A stretch of DNA of 64,000 nt from CAYRFQ01 sp964423615. Lineage in GTDB: Bacteria; Planctomycetota; Planctomycetia; Gemmatales; Gemmataceae. Location of the stretch: NCBI GenBank assembly GCA_964423615.1, contig CAYRFQ010000008.1, positions 62,001 to 126,000 of the forward strand, read 5' to 3'. A program made the translations under genes and the position numbers. Of the stretch, positions 63,721 through 64,000 are shown piece by piece (the stretch's first letter is position 1; every line of letters begins with the position of its first letter). The notes under the pieces were generated by a model. The model did no database searches and was not told the DNA's origin. It worked only from the letters and a program-made list of their open reading frames with translations.

Positions 63721-64000
63721 ATGATTCCCTTAGACTTCAGCGGAAAGACCGCCTTAGTCACGGGCGTCGGCGATACCGATAGCTTCGCTTGGCACATCTC
63801 CAAGGTTTTGCGTGCGGCAGGAGCCAAACTGATCTGGTCAGTGCACCCCCGAATGATAAATATCGTCCAGGGATCACTCGAACGGGACATGGACGCGGAA
63901 GCGCGAAAACTCCCGAATGGGGCCGGAGACCTGACCGTCGATGCCCTCCTTCCTTGCGATGTTGGATACGACACAATGGAAGATGTTCCCGAAGAAATCG
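63721..64000 (+). CDS. fabI: enoyl-[acyl-carrier-protein] reductase, plant/chlamydia type (5' end only)
   Basis: The gene runs off the window, so 93 codons are visible. The translation begins MIPLDFSGKTALVTGVGDTD, then SFAWHISKVLRAAGAKLIWS and a long insert (ERDMDAEARKLPN, DVPEEI). The Rossmann start and the extra stretch match plant and chlamydial NADH-dependent enoyl-ACP reductases rather than the E. coli form. It catalyses the last reductive step of fatty acid elongation. GAGG lies about 7 bases before the ATG. Confidence 0.82.
   Translation, partial: MIPLDFSGKTALVTGVGDTDSFAWHISKVLRAAGAKLIWSVHPRMINIVQGSLERDMDAEARKLPNGAGDLTVDALLPCDVGYDTMEDVPEEI

Overview
The window is a chromosomal segment of a planctomycete. 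Evidence for this is two DUF1559-type proteins, a Pro-rich secreted HEAT protein, a cell-surface RTX protein whose N-terminus has a planctomycete-like export tail (LEGLEERAL), a Gly-rich-free set of HEAT and beta-propeller proteins, a DUF3467 protein, a type I sulfatase and a Ser/Thr kinase with a C-terminal membrane anchor. Base composition is roughly balanced, intergenic gaps are long (several of 0.5-2 kb) and many starts have a clear GGAGG-type ribosome binding site. I cannot place it below phylum with confidence; the export motif is reminiscent of Gemmata-like groups.

Layout. 0.6-6.5 kb: a secreted S41 protease fused to a dead caspase-like domain (-), a cytoplasmic HEAT protein (-), a small charged coiled-coil protein (+) and a strong terminator. 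6.5-11.7 kb: a nearly 2 kb gene-poor stretch, a membrane-anchored protein kinase (+), a decayed tyrosine integrase beside tRNA-Arg(TCG), and a DUF3467 protein (-). 11.7-19.7 kb: a two-domain secreted alpha/beta hydrolase (-), an ABC-2 export pair (+), a CoA-binding protein (-), a secreted HEAT protein (+) and a YugP-type zinc peptidase (-). 20.9-27.4 kb: RTX protein with a zincin-like C-terminus (-), membrane-anchored propeller protein (-), a small hypothetical (+) and a two-RCK, 2TM channel-like protein without the usual K+ filter (-).

27.5-35.5 kb: BFD-like [2Fe-2S] protein, kdsB-pyrG (CMP-Kdo supply and CTP synthesis, therefore a LPS-type outer membrane), a DeoR-like HTH protein with a histone-like tail, bshB1 (bacillithiol), a 74-aa protein plus xerC, and a thioredoxin-fold/TPR protein. 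35.8-41.8 kb: a minus-strand run nadK, acylphosphatase, ABC-2 permease, a fused ABC protein with a strongly degenerate nucleotide-binding domain, and an IMPase/CysQ-type phosphatase. 42.8-56.7 kb: plus-strand genes for a J-like membrane protein, MarR regulator, pyruvate phosphate dikinase, a stand-alone (p)ppGpp-hydrolase-type HD protein, two DUF1559 relatives, a PQQ-like propeller, a fused two-domain ABC permease, panB and a sulfatase. 57.1-64 kb: a small SWIM zinc-finger protein (+), a hpt-glycosyltransferase-DUF6174-like run (-), a large Pro-rich/Cys-rich HEAT protein (+) and the start of a plant/chlamydia-type enoyl-ACP reductase (+).

Most metabolic genes are housekeeping. The unusual content lies in proteins that keep a fold but lose its catalytic signature (pseudo-caspase, pseudo-ABC ATPase, filter-less channel, second hydrolase domain without its nucleophile), in the RTX-zincin fusion, and in several structured intergenic stretches. 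No CRISPR array, complete insertion sequence, prophage or rRNA was seen.
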